Assembly: GCF_027595985.1 (NCBI RefSeq)
Contig: NC_073303.1
Coordinates: 360,458,517 to 360,522,516, forward strand
DNA from: Sorex araneus
Lineage: Eukaryota > Chordata > Mammalia > Eulipotyphla > Soricidae
DNA: 64,000 bases
Direction: 5' to 3'
The position numbers were made by a program, and so were the translations under genes. Shown here one piece after another: positions 11,168-24,055 of this stretch. The first letter of the stretch is position 1, and every line of letters begins with the position of its first letter. The notes under the pieces are model-generated. The model saw only the letters and a program-made list of their open reading frames with translations. It was not told the DNA's origin and made no database searches.

Positions 11168-12410
11168 TTTTTTTAATTTTATTGAATCACCATGTGGAGG
11201 GTTACATAGTTCTCAGGATTATGTCAGTTATACAATACTCAAACACACCTTCCCTTCACCAGTGCCCATCTTCCATCACCAACCCCCCCAGTATACCTGC
11301 CGCCCCCTACCACCTCCCCAGTCCCCACCCTTGTAAGTGATAAGTTTCACTTCGTTTACGCTTTATCTCGATTACATTCCATGTTTCAACACACAACTCA
11401 TTACCATTGTTGGGGTTTCCCCCAAAAAAGAAAAAGACAGTCCTATTGCCAAGGAGGCATTTGATAGTTCTCCATTGCTAAGAATATAGAGATATTAAGT
11501 CCCGCTGTTTGTTACATAACTTTTCTTTTTCCCCCTTGCCCCGCGCCACCGAGTTCACGCCTGTTTAGTAATCGCCATGCTGTCTGACAAAGGGAAAAAA
11601 ACCGAAAAGGATGGTTGTTTCCCGTCATCAGCAGGCGTGGGGCTCTGGCTTAGTTGATAGTCTAGTAGAGTGTCTGCAAGCAGTTTCTGGAACCAAAGGT
11701 CTTGCGCTGGTATCGGCTCCGGCTCAAGATTCCACCAGCGTCCCACTGTTCCATGTACATAATTTTTCCCCTTATATCCCATTCCCACGAGCACCAGGTC
11801 TGTTTGCTTAATGGACATCACACTATGGTTGATGCCACGCCGCGTTTCTTCCCGAGAAAGAAGAATATTTCTTCTCAGCCAGCGGGGGGATATAGCTTAT
11901 TTCAGTCTAGAGAGATGGCTACCACTTTGATTGCCTTCAATATTTCAGCAAAAGACTTACTATTCTTGTTAGGATCTCCCACAAAAGTCCGACCCATTAA
12001 AAAGGAACCATTACATATTGCTGATGCTTAGATAACATCAGGTCGTGCGGCTGCTGCCGCGGCCATGCGGTTTTGGGTTTCTGTATAAAGTCTAGGGAAA
12101 GTACAACCAGAAATAACATCACTACAAACTTTTTACCTTTTATGGTGCTCATAAGACGGAGAAACCTAGAGAGAGGCTCGGCGTCTCCATTTTGCACTCA
12201 GAAAGCCGTGGACCCTGCGCTGTGCTCGGGAGGAAGGGGTTGAGAGAGAGAGGTTAAAAGAATTGGGGGATGCCCGGTTTCCACTGTCTCAGCCCGCCGT
12301 GGGGTCTCCGATCCCGTGGCAGAATTAGTTCAGTGGGCTGCTTGGAGTCCAAGGGCGCTTCCTTGGGCTCTTCCATCATGCTCGCTCCGCAGCAGGGTCC
12401 AAAGGAACCT
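11168..12410 (-). mobile_element. Composite non-autonomous retrotransposon with L1 3' end
   Basis: A 1.24-kb minus-strand unit with a perfect 16-bp target-site duplication, tcttgtgaattatctt (11152-11167, 12410-12425; the shared first t makes the right edge 12409 or 12410). Its 3' end is the L1 3'-UTR/A-tail of this genome. Its 5' part (about 12040-12410) is GC-rich and CpG-containing, unlike the surroundings. Two segments, about 11915-12110 and 11380-11510, both resemble the 3'-UTR module of the L1 at 40134-40875, so the module appears twice. Short frames of 88 and 66 codons exist on the minus strand (11555-11821 and 11997-12197). I recognise neither and do not call them genes. No reverse transcriptase is present. 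It could also be a decayed L1 subfamily with an unusual long 3' UTR. Confidence 0.75.
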
Positions 12411-12425
12411 CTTGTGAATTATCTT

Positions 12426-13830
12426 ATCCCTTTTTAACCTTCCCTTGCCTGCTCGCCATTTATTCCCAGAGATCAAATTTTCTGAGGATCTGGCCTTGAA
12501 ATATCTTCTGAAGTTCTGATTGTGTCCATGAAGTAAGACATGTTCTGAAATGTCTTCTTGTGCTTGTTTATAGCACCTGAATTAGACTTGGGTTTCTCAG
12601 ACTCTTCCCACTCATGATTACTTTTCTCCTGATGAAACCCTCATTAAGGTACTTAAATCAAACATTTAGTGAGAATTAGCCATAGAAAGGTATTTTTATT
12701 TTAATAATTTAGCATATGCATAATATAATTCTACCATTTATTAAAGAGAAATGCAAGTTTGCATACCGAGATGTCTGTCTTTTCATTTTTGTAAAGAAAT
12801 AAGATATTATTAGATATAACTTGATATTATTTGATGCTCCTTAACATAGAACATCTTCAACCTGTTTCATATTTGATCAGTGTTTTGATTTTGTAATCAA
12901 TGGTAGGAAAGCTTCTTTCATAAATATGTAATACAGAAATTTGTTTACACCTATTTCATAAATTGTCAAAACTCTGTTCTAATCTCAAGCCCAAATTCAA
13001 TTCATGATTTTTTGGAAACTAAGTTTTAAATCTATGTCACTTGATAATTTGGCAAAATTTTGTATTTTAAATAGCATACGAATACTTTTTAAATTTTAGT
13101 TGGACATGGTTTATGAATCAGCTTATGTTCTAAGAATCAAAATTTGACTTGTATATTTCTGAAACTATGACGTCAGGCATTTCAGATGATCAGCTATAAT
13201 TCTTACAGTGAATCTTTGGGAAGGTGATTTTTAATTATAAAATCATCCATAGTTGTAAACATTTTGAAACAACTGTTTACCACCTGTTCTTCCATATGTT
13301 AACTTTTACTGTAACACGGAGTTTTATCTTTTAACATAAATGTGTTACAGCTTTTTCCTTGAAGCAATATTCAAATCATTGTTTTTTGTAGAAACAGTGA
13401 ATAATAGTTTTGAAATCCATAAGTAATTATGAAAAATTAACAAAATTAAATGGTTGCTCAGTCAGAAATATCTTATATTTCAATTTTACTATTTTCTGTA
13501 AACTTTGTCCTCTGGTGAGCACCTTGTCTCTAATTACAAAAGCCTATATTTAACATAATAGACTTTTGTAATTAGATTCCATGTTTTTGCAAAGATTTGA
13601 AAACAAACAAATTTCAGGAACATGACTTCTAATGAAGTTAATGATTTTGATAATATTGCAAACCACATCATTTAACTTTGATATTTTTTACTACTAGGCC
13701 CTCCCAGTAGATCAAACATTGATGAAAAGTGATATTTTCTCTACCACCAACTTTAGCTTTTGCTAAATATCCAACATTACTTTCCATCATTTGTTCCAAT
13801 GCCAACTGTACAGACTACAATGCAATTTTT
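12426..13830. other. No gene seen
   Basis: AT-rich, with no repeat family recognised. Confidence 0.6.
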
Positions 13831-14007
13831 CCTTGGAGCCCGGCAAGCTCCCGAGAGTATCTCACCGGCAGGGCGGCAGAGCCTGGCAAGCTACCCGTGG
13901 TGTATTCAATATGCCAAAAACAGTAACGACAAGTCTCAAGGTGGAGATGTTCCTGGTGCCCGCTCGAGCAAATCGATGAGCAACGGAGTGACCGGTGACA
14001 GTGACAG
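13831..14007 (+). mobile_element. tRNA-headed SINE, RTE-tailed form, 5'-truncated
   Basis: The tRNA head is missing and the copy starts in the body (ttggagcccggcaagctc). Both body repeats and the whole RTE-like tail are well preserved, including GCTCGAGCAAATCGATGAGC, and it ends in GTGACAGTGACAG. It is a good copy for aligning the SINE tail with the RTE 3' end at 32990-33056. Confidence 0.88.
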
Positions 14008-14517
14008 AAATCTTCCTTTGCAAAATATTCAACTTGAAAATACATACCTTCCCTTCCTGTGTGCTCTTCTAGTGACAAAACAATTCCCAACTCATGCTTC
14101 CTTCACAGTCGTATTTCACACGAACTAACAGTTGTGCCATATTAGAGATACTCTTTACTGCATCTCCTGAGGTGCAAACTCTGGACTGCCATCAGGCTTG
14201 AAACCAAGCTGCTGTTACATCTCCGTTCCTGCTGGAATTGGTCATTACTAATTTCAGAACTATTTTGGAAACAGTATTAGAGAATAACAGAATTCTCTGA
14301 ATTTCATCCCCATAAAATTTTCCATGAACTATTCTGACATTTTAAATATTTTAAAAGCAGCAAAAGGAAATCTGCTCCTATTACATAAGGCATTTTAGTT
14401 TTTACAAATAAAGAATACGTTATTTCATCACCTATGAGCAAACATGCTCTCCTGGCTGTAACAGTTTCTCAAAATATTATCTATATTTGAATGTCTTATT
14501 TTATTTGTGCTCTTTTT

Positions 14518-14663
14518 AGGGGGGCTGGAGGTCACACCTACCTGTGCTTAGGGCTTACTCCTGACTTTGTGCTCTGCCGGTTCTTTGTGGACTCTGCATG
14601 ATGCAAGAACCAAACTCAGGTGAGTCTTGCACAAGACAAGCGCCCGATCTGCTGTAATCTCTT
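14518..14663 (-). mobile_element. tRNA-headed SINE, A-tailed form, diverged
   Basis: Old minus-strand copy. The body GTGCTTAGGGCTTACTCCTG and head (rc near 14625-14663) are recognisable. Confidence 0.65.
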
Positions 14664-15007
14664 TATGACCCTATATTTGAAGAGTTTTAAAGTCATTCAA
14701 GATATTTTTTGTTTTATTGTGGTCAACTGCATGCTTGGTACTATCATTTTAGTTCTGGTTTCATTCTCTCTGGAGCCAAAATTTTTATTACAAATTAAGT
14801 GAAGGAGTCTTTACACACCATCAGGATTAATAGACATAAATCCACATTGCATAAGTTCTTCAACAGACTTTTCTTATTCTTGTCAGTTTAGGTATACTAC
14901 AATCTGGCAAAAAGATTATTGATACATTGTCGTAGGTATTTTTACCTCTGTTCTCAATCAACTACTTATTCATAACCAAAAATATTTTACTCCTAAAATG
15001 TAAATTA

Positions 15008-15183
15008 AGCCATAGAGATAGTAGAAGAGAAAAGGTAATTGTCTTGAATGCAACCAACCCTAATTTGTCCCCTAACGCTGCATATCTCCCCTAAGTCTGG
15101 ATAAGGATCACTCCTGAGCTCAAAACTAGGGAAAGCCCCTGTTTGCCACAGGGGTTGCCCCATGCCCAAATAATATAAAAACA
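15008..15183 (+). mobile_element. tRNA-headed SINE, A-tailed form, diverged
   Basis: Old plus-strand copy with AGCCATAGAGATAGTAG at the head and CACTCCTGAGC in the body. It ends in an A-rich stretch. Confidence 0.55.
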
Positions 15184-15446
15184 AATATAAATAGTTATTA
15201 CCAAAATATTGTCAAATACAAGATTTAATTTATTCAAAGGCAAACTGCCTTCCCTTGAAGTTGCTATTTTATTGCCATGATCAAAGGCTATTCCCTAGGT
15301 ATAGTATTTTCACACAAAATTGAAGTTTTCTCATTCCCTTGACTATTATGCTTAATTTTTGATGTTCAAAATCACATACATACACAGTTCTGGTGGTGAA
15401 GTATTAAGGCCTTTTATCTTTACTTTCTGTAATTAAACATTTAACT

Positions 15447-15600
15447 TGGGAGCTCCAGAGATAGTAGGGTTCTTGCCTTACACCTGGGTTTGATCTCTGC
15501 ATCTCATAGGGTCACTTCCTGAAGTCATCCCTGAGTATAAATTCAGGAGTAACCCCTGAGCATGGCCTGGTGTGGTCCCCAAAAGAAATAAAATAAACAT
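15447..15600 (+). mobile_element. tRNA-headed SINE, A-tailed form, diverged
   Basis: Old plus-strand copy with B box gggtttgatctc, body TCATCCCTGAGTATAAATTC, end GGTGTGGTCCCC and a short A-rich tail. Confidence 0.7.
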
Positions 15601-18134
15601 TTAATTTGTTTTACAGTATTCATAATAGTAATCCTTAAAATCAAGATCTTACACAACCTGCTATTTGGATACATACTGAGAAATGATGGAAGAGAAAATA
15701 TTGAAGTATTTTTGTCATTAAGCTATTATTTCTCTGAAAGAAGAGAAGAAATGCAGATGCAGTCAAAACACTGCAGGTGAAAGCATGCGGGAGTCTCACA
15801 TTCAAACCAGGGTCTTTCTGGCGTTAATCCTTGGCATTGTCTGGTGTGAGGAATGCACAGTGGAAGTGTGAGTGGTAAGTTCAGAACCAAGGATACTGTA
15901 CAGTGTGACACTGATTCAGAACTGCCAAAAATACTTTGGATTTGTTACATGGTTGATTTTTTAATTACTTTTTGGTCATTACACATTCAGAAATCTTTCA
16001 CTGCTGCCAATTATTTTGCAATACCTACGTTTCGTTATATGACTTCACGTGGGTCATATAACTAAGGCTGACAACCCAACATTTGAATGAGGACATTGGG
16101 GATACAATCTTTGAGGGAACATGGATATATCACCAAAATTTTAGTCAAGCATTTTATTGCAAGATAACAACCTAAGGGATAAATCCAGGGAATTAGAATC
16201 ACACCAGTTTCCCTTGGCACTTACTTCTCTAGTGGGAGAATCAAGTCTCATTTTAGAGAGTTCAGCTCTACTCTCTCACATGTAATTTATGATAGACTTT
16301 TTTGATAAACCAGCAGACCAATCTTGTTGTTTATACTTAAGCATAATTTTGAATAATCATGTGTTTTACAGAATCAGAAACATGTATAAAGCAATGAAGC
16401 TTAAGAAATCAACTAAGTTTGTCATTTCCAATCATTGATCAGCGGTTCCAATATTACAGTTTCTTCATAAAAAATACTTGGAAATTTTGATAAAAGTGTG
16501 GCTGTCCACACATTGCCCCATGAATTTAATGATGCAGTCCATGCAGATTAGAGCAAATGATGTACATTTTGAACAAACAGTCTTGGTAGCTCTCATATGA
16601 AATTTCATCTCGGAACCACTGATGTGGTCTCTTGTCTCAGTTACAAATGACCTTGCCCGGGATCAGAATTGAAATAGGTCCCCAGACTCCTACTCCAGCT
16701 CCCAATCTCCCTCCTTAGGCTGCATTTCTTCAATACATTCATTCACCAGTCACTGAGGTTTTGTAATGTCTCACTGGTTTTGTGTACTTGCAATTCTTCA
16801 TCTCTAAGAGTTGAAACAAACTAAAAATAAACTTGGCAGTCTGAACTGTACTAAACTTTGAGATCAATTATTTTCTATGCAAAAAAAAAATTAAGAGCTC
16901 TGAGACAGGGGTTGTAAGTCCACTTATTTCAATTGCTTATTAGTTTTATGTTTAAATTTTTTAACAAATTTAATGTGAGACTTAAATAATTTAATCTTTT
17001 GCATGCTATAATTATAGCTTTATATCTATTTTTCTTCATATTCTTATTTTTGTGTTATATATGTATATCAATGTTGACACTCACAACTAAAGGAAAAGTG
17101 GAAAAATTATTCAAAACAGTACATAGTGATATGAAATGTGTGTATGATATGGAAAGTTTACATACAGTAACCATAAATTTTATTTCTGGCGGCTAGAAAC
17201 AAAATGATACACAATTCATTTATGATACATGATACATTTAGCCTTGTGGTTCTTCATGATACATTTAGCTTTGTTTTGTATAGTACTTTCAATATTCCCC
17301 AAGTACAATAGAATTGCTCATAATGTGCTTTTCAATGAGGATCCGTGTAAGAAATACATCTCAACAATAGGTGGTTGTGTGATGAAGCACTGGGGAAGCT
17401 GTGTGTGAGGGTAGGATTGGGTGTGAGGGTTGCATCTCTCCACCAAAACATGAGCTGGCAACCCGTGGCTACCACCTTCAAAATAAATTTCACATATTCT
17501 AATTACATTTGCTGTTAGTAAGGGATCTTCAATATGACACTTTCTATTACTTATTTCTAGCATTTTCCCAACTGGCAGGGAAATACCACAATGACCTGAA
17601 AACTCTAGAGCCTTGGAGAATTAGGGTTTTTTCGTTTTCAACAGCATCCTCACTTGTTTTCAACATGGTAAAGCATTTAAACGATAAGTCAAACAGCCAT
17701 CTGCTAAAGATTTAGGACCATCATAGAACTTTGCAACAAATGTATTGTTCCCCTCATTTGGGCCTTTGAAGTTGTTCATTTCTCTGCACAGAATATTTTT
17801 CCTTTTACTCTGTCATCTGCATCCCATGTTCCCCTGACACCTTCACCCTGCGTCTTTCCTACACATATTTCCTTTGCTGTTTTTGGGTCACAATTTAGAG
17901 GCCTCCAAACAGTTCTTTTCTTCTGCTTGTCCTTCCTGTCTCCTGGAGTCCAGCTAGAAACAAGCGGCTTATTCTCCTCTTTGGGATACAAACATTACTG
18001 GATTAGAGGGTTAAGCACACTGAATTGCTTCTGTTGGCTCTGCAAGGGCCACGATTGTATTGAAGCTGTTCATACCCGTATCCTTAAATATAACCTATAC
18101 CCAAACTCTGATGATTTTTTAAATTTTGTTAGTT
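15601..18134. other. No gene seen
   Basis: AT-rich; short random frames only. Confidence 0.6.
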
Positions 18135-18305
18135 TTGTTTGTGGACATTATCTGGTGGTGTTAGGAGGCTATTACTGGCTTTGTGCTTAGGAGTTTCTCC
18201 TGGCAGAGCTCAAGTGACCACATGTGGTGTCAGGGGTAAGAAAAGGGGTGAGAAATATGCAAAGGAAGCTGCATAACTACTGTCCTATGCCTCTAGGTCC
18301 CTGAT
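18135..18305 (-). mobile_element. tRNA-headed SINE, A-tailed form, diverged
   Basis: Old minus-strand copy ending at CCTCTAGGTCC, the degraded head. The body GGCTTTGTGCTTAGGAG is visible. Confidence 0.5.
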
Positions 18306-18359
18306 GATTTTTCTTAAACGCATTATCTTCATCTATTTTCAAATATCCCCATGGGATAC

Positions 18360-18580
18360 TTTTTTAAAAAAATTATTTATTGAATCACCGTGAGAGCAGT
18401 TACAAAGCTTTCGGGTTTAAGTCTCAGTCATACAATGATGAAACACCCGTCCTTTCACCAGTGCACATTTTCCACCACCAAAAACCCCAGCATATTCCCC
18501 ATCCCACACCTTCCCCCTACCTGTGTGACAGATACTTTTGCTGTCACTTTACTTAACTAAATAACTTTCATAAACACCTG
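18360..18580 (-). mobile_element. L1 3' UTR fragment
   Basis: Minus-strand piece starting at the A-tail (TTTTTTAAAAAAATT, then TTGAATCACCGTGAG) and matching the terminal L1 3' UTR seen at 38900-39023 in the other orientation. Confidence 0.75.
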
Positions 18581-20574
18581 GACTGATTTCAGTCAATGAC
18601 AGTTGTGTTTGTTCAAATATGTTTTGACATTATTAGAGTTTTAAATTAAATAATTTAGCATCGTACTTAATAATTTACCTTGAAGGTATGACCTCAAGAT
18701 GTGTAAGTATCTGAAAGAATAAAAGAAGACCTCTAAGGTTTTTTTTTAACAGAACCAATAGTGAAAGTGGTTACAAATATATCAGTTCAACAGCTACAAA
18801 ATGAATAGAGAAACAAAATTACTCTAATGCTATGGAAATAGTCACTTATTTTCTGTCACTTAGTTATTTTCGTGTTCACATTAGCTTAAAATGTTGTGGA
18901 AATTCTGTTTTATAAATATGGAAGATGACATTAGACACAGAAATAACATGTTTGGAAAATTCTCATGATTTTGCTTCAGTGAATGCTACAAAGACTGATA
19001 GAAGAAATGGGATTGTAACCCTTGCTCATGGGTGTTGTGTAGACTGAGTTAGTCAGAGGGCATGTGCCTGGCAGAAAGAGAGTTCCAATAGCCTTACCCT
19101 TTCTCTGCTTGCCCCGCCATGGTCCTGTCCCCTATGAAAAAGAATAGTTTCGTGCCACAAATGACTTCACTGGTTTCAAGAAGACACAAAATCCAGTATC
19201 AGTATCTGAAAATGGCATGCTGGGTCAAGGAACTTAAAACTTTGGGGATAGAACCATTTTCTGCCTTCATTGCATCAAGGATTTCAAAGGCATCACCAGG
19301 ATTCAGATTCCGTCTTCCTCTGCTGTGTTCTGTCTCCCGTGGGTGACCCATCCTAATGCTTCCTTACTTTAAGAACAATGGGCAGTAGCTGCAGGCCTCA
19401 GACTCTCTCCTCTGGTGTGGACATAAGCCTGCTCACAATCTCTGTGTATCTCTTCTCTTAAGACTGGATCAGCACTTCATTGATCACACATATTCTTAGC
19501 TGAGTAAAACACCCAGAGAATATCCTGAGGTGAGGAGGAAGTTGATGCTTATACCAAATAATAAATGATATAGTATGGATGATTTTTCTTAAATCGTTTT
19601 GTTGAGTGCAGTAAGAAGCATCAGTTTTGGGGTAAGCCTTTGATCACAAGTACTGAGTCCAGACCCAGGAGTTGGTCTCTGTCTCCCTGTCTTCTGTCCT
19701 GTGTTTGGCGATAACTTTAGCCTCCCCATATTTAGTGGGGCTACCCTCGGGCTCAGCCCACTGCCCGTCTTTATGCCCAAACGTCCCATTGGCATTGAAT
19801 ACTATGAGCATTCTGTTATCTCCGCGATGACCAATTCCTGGAAAATCTGCTGCCGGCTGAGAGGGGATTTGAAAGGATTCTAGATCCTGAAAACTCATTC
19901 TTCAGCCAGTCAGCCCATGTGCAGTGGGAACACTGTTCATTCTTGCAAAACATACCTCTGTGCTATGGGACTGGAGAGAGAGTCCGGCGGATAAGCACTA
20001 GCATTGACCTGGGCACGTCTAAGCACCAGATATGGTCTCCCAAGCCCTTTCAGGAGAAACCCCTGAACCTTTCAGAAGTGATCCCTGACCCAGAAGTAAG
20101 CCCTAAACACTGCCAAGTGTGGCCCCCAAAACCCAAAACAAAACACTTTTTGAGCACATGCTGTACCAAAGCTGTGAATATAATGTGAACACAAACTTGG
20201 ATTTCTTTACGTCACTGATTCTCTGTCTCTACCTCTGATTCTCAGCTTACTGGGCCAGCAGCTCAGTGCAATGGTCTGAGGGTGTAGTGCTGTTCCAGCC
20301 CTGCTGTGCCAAGGATAACCTGGGTGACTCCTCTGACAGTGATGAGAGCTTTCAGCACTGCAGCTACTAGTGCTTAGAGGATGATGTGCTGCTAGGTCTG
20401 ACGCTGGGTGCTGGAGAGACATGTACCCTAATGTCTATGCTCTCTCCTGGCCCCAAATTTGTATTTTCATCTTGTTCATAGTGCAGTAACAAAGGCATGA
20501 AGCAACATTCCATAGATTACCACTTTGCTAAGTGCTATGAAGAAGGACTTTGCCTAGGAATAATGATAGTAACG
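18581..20574. other. Unassigned apart from one old SINE
   Basis: The SINE at 19967 is the only identified element. The opposing frames at 19644-19898 and 19701-19883 overlap each other and show no domain. 20207-20460 has SINE-like wording but could not be aligned. Confidence 0.5.
19967..20146 (+). mobile_element. tRNA-headed SINE, A-tailed form, diverged
   Basis: Old plus-strand copy: head GGGACTGGAGAGAGAGTCCGG, body GTGATCCCTGACCCAGAAG, end GTGTGGCCCCC and an AACAAAAC tail. Confidence 0.65.
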
Positions 20575-21623
20575 TGTAAAAAACTAAGGCTCGCCAAGGG
20601 GCGAGTGCACTCGCGGGCTCTCAGGGCGGCTCTATCTCACCACCTGCGTTCAGTGCTCTGGAACCACAGTGTGTGGACTGGATCGAGACGGCCGGTGGTC
20701 AAGGACAGGCGAAGGAAGAACGAGGACCAAGCTGGTTGCTGATTAGTTACCGTTTATTCAATCTTCCATCTTTCTCATCTCCCGCACTCCCAGCTCCGGC
20801 CTCTCTCTGGATCAGTAACTGCCGCTTCTTTCTGGCTTCTCTGTCTCCTCCTCCTAATTCTCTCTCCCACCTTGCCTTCTAGGCTATACCCAGCCAGGTA
20901 GCAAAATCAACATAAGAAAGCCCTTCCTGAGGGCAGGGCATTCCAAAGCCCTTCCTCACTCTTAAGGTTTTTTTTCTTTTCCTTAGTCCAGGAACTTATT
21001 AACATCTTAATACTAGTTATTTTTGTATGGACATAGCAAGGGATACATTGAGGCTTGCAAGGCAGCTCTCCTGGCAACATCTTGCCACAGGCTCAGACCA
21101 CAGCACTCAGGCCAGATTAATCATTCCTCACCCTAGCAGGGTCCGAATCTAGTTATCACTGTTTGGATCATGACAACATTTGTCCATGATCAAGCTCTTA
21201 ACTTATAGTTAAGCATTAGGCACTTTGGCCAGGCCCATCTCGATGCCAGGGTAGCACACAACTCACCGCTTGCCCTGGGTCCTTCTCGTCCCATGTCATC
21301 GTCGGGACCCTGCTTTGGGGATGCTAGGAAGTAAGGGCAGCTGAGGCTTAGGTCAAGAGAACAGATGCCCTGGAGGAAAATATCATGTAGAGTCAAATGA
21401 CTCCAGGTTACAAAAGCATAACATTTGTTAAGTCTTCCTGTGTCCATACAAAAAGGATTTTCTATGAATAAATTATGCAAAGGACTCAAGGAGAAGAGAA
21501 AAACAATGTTTACAAGTCAACAGAACACTAAGAAAGAAGCTACAAATAAACACAGAGGAATGGGAGCACTGTGACGGGAGTAACTCAATAAACCTAAACT
21601 ACCTGAAGTTATGTAATCCTACA
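20575..21623 (-). mobile_element. Endogenous retrovirus LTR, copy B, solitary
   Basis: About 1,049 bp, minus strand, from TGTAGGATTACA (right edge 21623) to an end near 20575. A polyadenylation signal (GAATAAACGG on the minus strand, about 20755-20764) is shared with the copy at 55269. No gag, pol or env frames adjoin it, so it is a solitary LTR or a lone remnant. Flanks taacg/taatg hint at a decayed duplication. Confidence 0.8.
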
Positions 21624-23189
21624 TAATGGAAATTCTATTTACTCAGTGATGAGATGGTTCATCAGAGTAAGGAATCATTGAATTGGGGTGTGAATAACGC
21701 ATGAGCAGTAACTAGCCAAAGTTGTGGGGTAGAGAAGAAAAATTAAGACCAAAAACCATTATAATTCCTTGACTTTGCCACTTATGGTTTTACTCTTCTT
21801 GCAACTTCTATGGAAAGTTGGTCAGGAGAGAGTTCTCTTGAGAAAGAGACGTTTGAACAAAAAACTTAGGAACTTAACAAGCCAGCATTTCTGATGTCAT
21901 TGAGGAAAAACCCAGAGATGGGAGAAGTTGGTAAGGGTATGCAGATAGGAGGGTGTTCCTTCCAGGAAAAGTGGTGGCTGGTGATTGGAGAACTGCTCTG
22001 AGGGAGGGGCACTGGGAGGTGGGACCAGGCGATAAGCAAGGAGCTGTAGCTCCTTTAGGTTTTTGTAAAGTCCTGACTTATAAAGAATTTCTGTCCTGAG
22101 AGAGATGAAATTGAATTTGAGAGGGAAGAATAAGATGTAGAGCAGAGGGACTTTACCTAGCATTCTTTAAGAGAAGCAGTCTAGCTGTGCTGAGGAGAGA
22201 TTGCATAGAGGCAAGGCTTGCAACACAATGACACTAAAAGCATATTTATGTCTCTATTTCACAGAGGAAGAAATGGCGGTGTAGAGATTTTTAACCTTAC
22301 TCAAGTCATAGAGTGCCAAAATGTGATTTTAATGGGTTAACTGAGCCTTCAAGTCATGCTACTTCTCCAGGGCTAGAATCATGCTGGTGTGTGTGTGTGT
22401 GTGTGTGTAGAAGTTGGTGTTAGAAAAGTAAGATCATACAATACTTTAAAGTTAGATTCTTTTTGTGTGTTTTCAGTGAATGTGCTATAAAAGATTATTT
22501 TTTTCTATAGCATCACTCCTGAGGCATATGCTTTAGTTCACTTTATAGATATATAGTTGTCAGATAAATCATTGCCCATTTTATTAATATTTTTCTGAGT
22601 GAAAACATCAGAAACTGTCTTCATTAGACACTTTCCCATCATTTTCATGGCAAACTCTCAAGTGTTTTAAGAAAAACACTTTTTTTTTTAAAGAAAAACA
22701 CTTTTAAAAAGTTTACCACTAATGAGAAAATGATTTTTCATTTGTAAAATAGACAATTTACATTTGTTGCTGCCTTGGCCAATTATTTTAAATTACTTAA
22801 AACAATGTCTAAATTATCAAAATTTTATTTCTATGAATAAAAGCATGATGTTACACCATAATATTCATGAATTAGATTTGGAGATATTTTCAATGTCTAT
22901 GAAGAAAGCAATTATTTTGTGCAAAAGTTAAAATGTTTCTATATCTTGATGATAGATTAAAGAAATCAGTGAGGAGATATTTTGCGTCATGATAATAAAA
23001 GTTTAGATCTTAAATGTTTTCATTAGTTTGATGATGAAAACTAATTAAACTCAGTTTTCTCTTATCTCACAGTAGCTTGGTTCTATCAATTCTCCTGTTG
23101 TTTTTCCTGGTCAATACAAACTCAGCCTCAACTTTTACCATCAAAACTAAAATAAGTAAATAAATAAAACTGTCTAAGGCTTTTTTTTT
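21624..23189. other. No gene seen
   Basis: AT-rich unique-looking DNA with one GT tract (22388) and a small AAGAAAAACACTTTT duplication near 22670-22706. Confidence 0.55.
22388..22409. repeat. GT microsatellite
   Basis: Eleven GT units. Confidence 0.9.
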
Positions 23190-23495
23190 TCCCCCTTCAG
23201 AGCTCTCTGTGCAGTGGACTTGACCGATTCCCATGCCACTTAAGAAAACACATCACAAAGTTTCCTCACGGATCAAGGCCAACAGTTGGGCTTTCTGCAG
23301 TGCTTTACATGGCGGAACTGGAAGCAGGAAAGTATTCAATTAAACCTCTGCAGCTCACCACTGTAGCAACAAATAGGCCATTTCTGAAGCAGTTTTACCA
23401 GCCTCAGAAGAATTCACTCCATAGCTGGGAATAGAGTTGGACCAAAGTACCAATTTTCAAGAGTATTCAACTGCAAAAATGTCACTCTGCTATTT

Positions 23496-23527
<32 letters not shown>
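23190..23527 (+). other. A-tailed unrecognised segment, possible retrocopy
   Basis: A moderately GC-balanced segment without matches to the other repeats here ends in an uninterrupted A30 tract (23498-23527). An A-tail on unique sequence suggests a retroposed transcript 3' end. No AATAAA signal lies just before the tail and no clear duplication was found, so this stays a possibility only. Confidence 0.25.
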
Positions 23528-23532
<5 letters not shown>

Positions 23533-23727
23533 GCTTTTACTGGTTTCTGAAATGGAAGGAAAGATCCTTCCCTATTTTGTAAATCAATAAGGCTTTTACT
23601 CCTTTGACATGTTCTGTTGCAGAAAAAACCAAATTGGCCAGAATTTCTAAAGATAATTTATAAAAGGGAATTATTAAGATGTAGCCTCCAATTTTCCTGT
23701 GGGTATCCACCTGGAGCCTGATTGTTT

Positions 23728-24055
23728 GTTTGTTTATTTATTTATTTACTGAATCACTGTGAGATAGAGTTACAAAACTCTGATGTTTGAGTTTCAGTCA
23801 TACAATGATCAAACATCCATCCCTCCACCGGTGCACATTTTCCACTACCACTGTCCTCAGTATCCCTCTTCCATCCCACCCTCCTCTGCCTCTATGGCAG
23901 ACAGTTTCCCCCACACTCTCTCTCTCTCTCTCTCTACTTTTGGGCATTATGGAGGCTATCATGTTTGGTCCTTTATCTGCTTTCAGCACACATTTCCCAT
24001 CCAGAACCATCCCTCCAACTATCATTGTCGGAGCTATTGGTTTCAAAAGGGTAAA
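23728..24055 (-). mobile_element. L1 3' UTR fragment
   Basis: Minus-strand piece from a TTTATTTATT tail through GAATCACTGTGAG to the CATCCCACCCTCC and GGGCATTATGG parts of the L1 3' UTR. A CT run at 23921-23938 is internal. The frames reading through it are repeat-derived. Confidence 0.8.

Noticed and set aside
11555..11821. 88-codon minus-strand frame in the composite element
   Set aside because: Not recognisable as L1 ORF1, ORF2 or a retroviral protein, and it has no frame partner; kept only as a note under the element.
1..21623. LTR copies A and B as the two ends of one provirus
   Set aside because: They lie 20 kb apart in the same orientation with no gag, pol or env between them, and the intervening DNA is ordinary repeats and unique sequence.
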